In this document: positions 63,964 to 64,000 of the stretch, piece after piece
How positions within the stretch are numbered: the stretch's first letter is position 1
Layout of the letters: each line of letters opens with the position of its first letter
Assembly (NCBI GenBank): GCA_032622095.1
Contig: CP136064.1
Span: 1-64,000 of the forward strand
Direction: 5' to 3'
DNA length: 64,000 nucleotides
Origin: Siphonodentalium dalli
Taxonomy: Eukaryota > Mollusca > Scaphopoda > Gadilida > Siphonodentaliidae
Program-made: the position numbers and the translations under genes
The notes under the pieces: model-generated
Databases searched by the model: none
What the model was told of the DNA's origin: nothing
The model's input: only the letters and a program-made list of their open reading frames with translations

Positions 63964-64000
63964 ATGGTGGAGTACGGTTGGATATTTTCTATTTGGCGCA
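63964..64000 (+). repeat. Partial A monomer at window edge
   Basis: Thirty-seven bases with CTATTTGG, the A-class marker, in the order expected after K. The array continues beyond the window. Confidence 0.8.

Larger units (their letters stand above)
1..64000. repeat. Continuous 229-bp satellite DNA array filling the window
   Basis: Every stretch read is a copy of one 229-bp monomer; nothing else occurs in 64 kb. The monomer runs from ATGGTGGAGTAC through a GC-richer first third, the dyad GTCATT-TAC-AATGAC (88-102), an AT-rich run at 108-119, ATGCAAAT at 131-138, three TTAAAGG-like motifs (145-206), and ends with CTATAGACTGG. A reference copy (41522-41750) has 91 G+C. Copies differ by a limited set of recurring diagnostic substitutions that define monomer classes and arrange into higher-order repeats. 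Known biology: arrays of this kind lie in eukaryotic centromeric or heterochromatic blocks. I do not recognise the family and cannot name the species. Confidence 0.98.

Noticed and set aside
1-64000. CRISPR-like array of repeats
   Set aside because: Units are contiguous 229-bp tandem copies with no unique spacers and no cas genes.

Overview
The whole 64-kb window is satellite DNA. A 229-bp monomer (91 G+C of 229 in the copy at 41522, about 40%) is repeated end to end about 279 times. I see no unique sequence, conventional gene, RNA gene, recognisable transposon or CRISPR array. A megabase-style tandem satellite with higher-order repeats (HORs) indicates a nuclear eukaryotic chromosome, probably a centromeric, pericentromeric or other heterochromatic block. 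The species cannot be read from the sequence. The TTAAAGG-type motifs look plant-like to me, but this is weak. I phase monomers on the recurrent ATGGTGGAGTAC and give internal positions 1-229 from that A.

Layout. (1) 1-11434: monomers in minus orientation, with indels concentrated before about 4.1 kb. (2) 11435-11984: a 550-bp plus-oriented fragment lodged in a minus monomer, flanked by an exact 13-bp direct repeat (11422-11434, 11985-11997). Most of it (11435-11932) is a near-perfect reverse complement of 12681-13178. (3) 11985-13464: minus orientation again. (4) 13465-64000: plus orientation to the end.

The plus arm records how the HOR evolved. Monomers sort into classes, here named A-K plus L, N, O, M and fusion K'. 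Three copies of a 14-monomer HOR (A B C D N O L E F G H I J K; 3206 bp) start at 16102, 19308 (lacking K) and 26866. Between them lie a 9-monomer variant (22056-25262) and a duplicated 7-monomer block (14499-16101 and 25263-26865). From 30072 the N-O-L triplet is gone and an 11-monomer HOR of 2519 bp (A-K) appears. After a turnover zone (32591-39002) it is repeated nine times, almost without change, to 62360. It is interrupted only by a 3-monomer insertion near 54.1-54.8 kb. A second deletion product, a 7-mer made with a K/L fusion monomer, is interspersed. The minus arm keeps the same class order on its own strand, so the orientation changes came after the HOR was established.

No genes work together here. 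The biological content is structural: homogenisation by unequal exchange, capture of a flipped fragment, two conserved dyads in the monomer, and a gradient from older, indel-bearing units on the left to young, indel-free units on the right. The 61-residue ORF that recurs in many monomers is a by-product of the repeat, not a gene.
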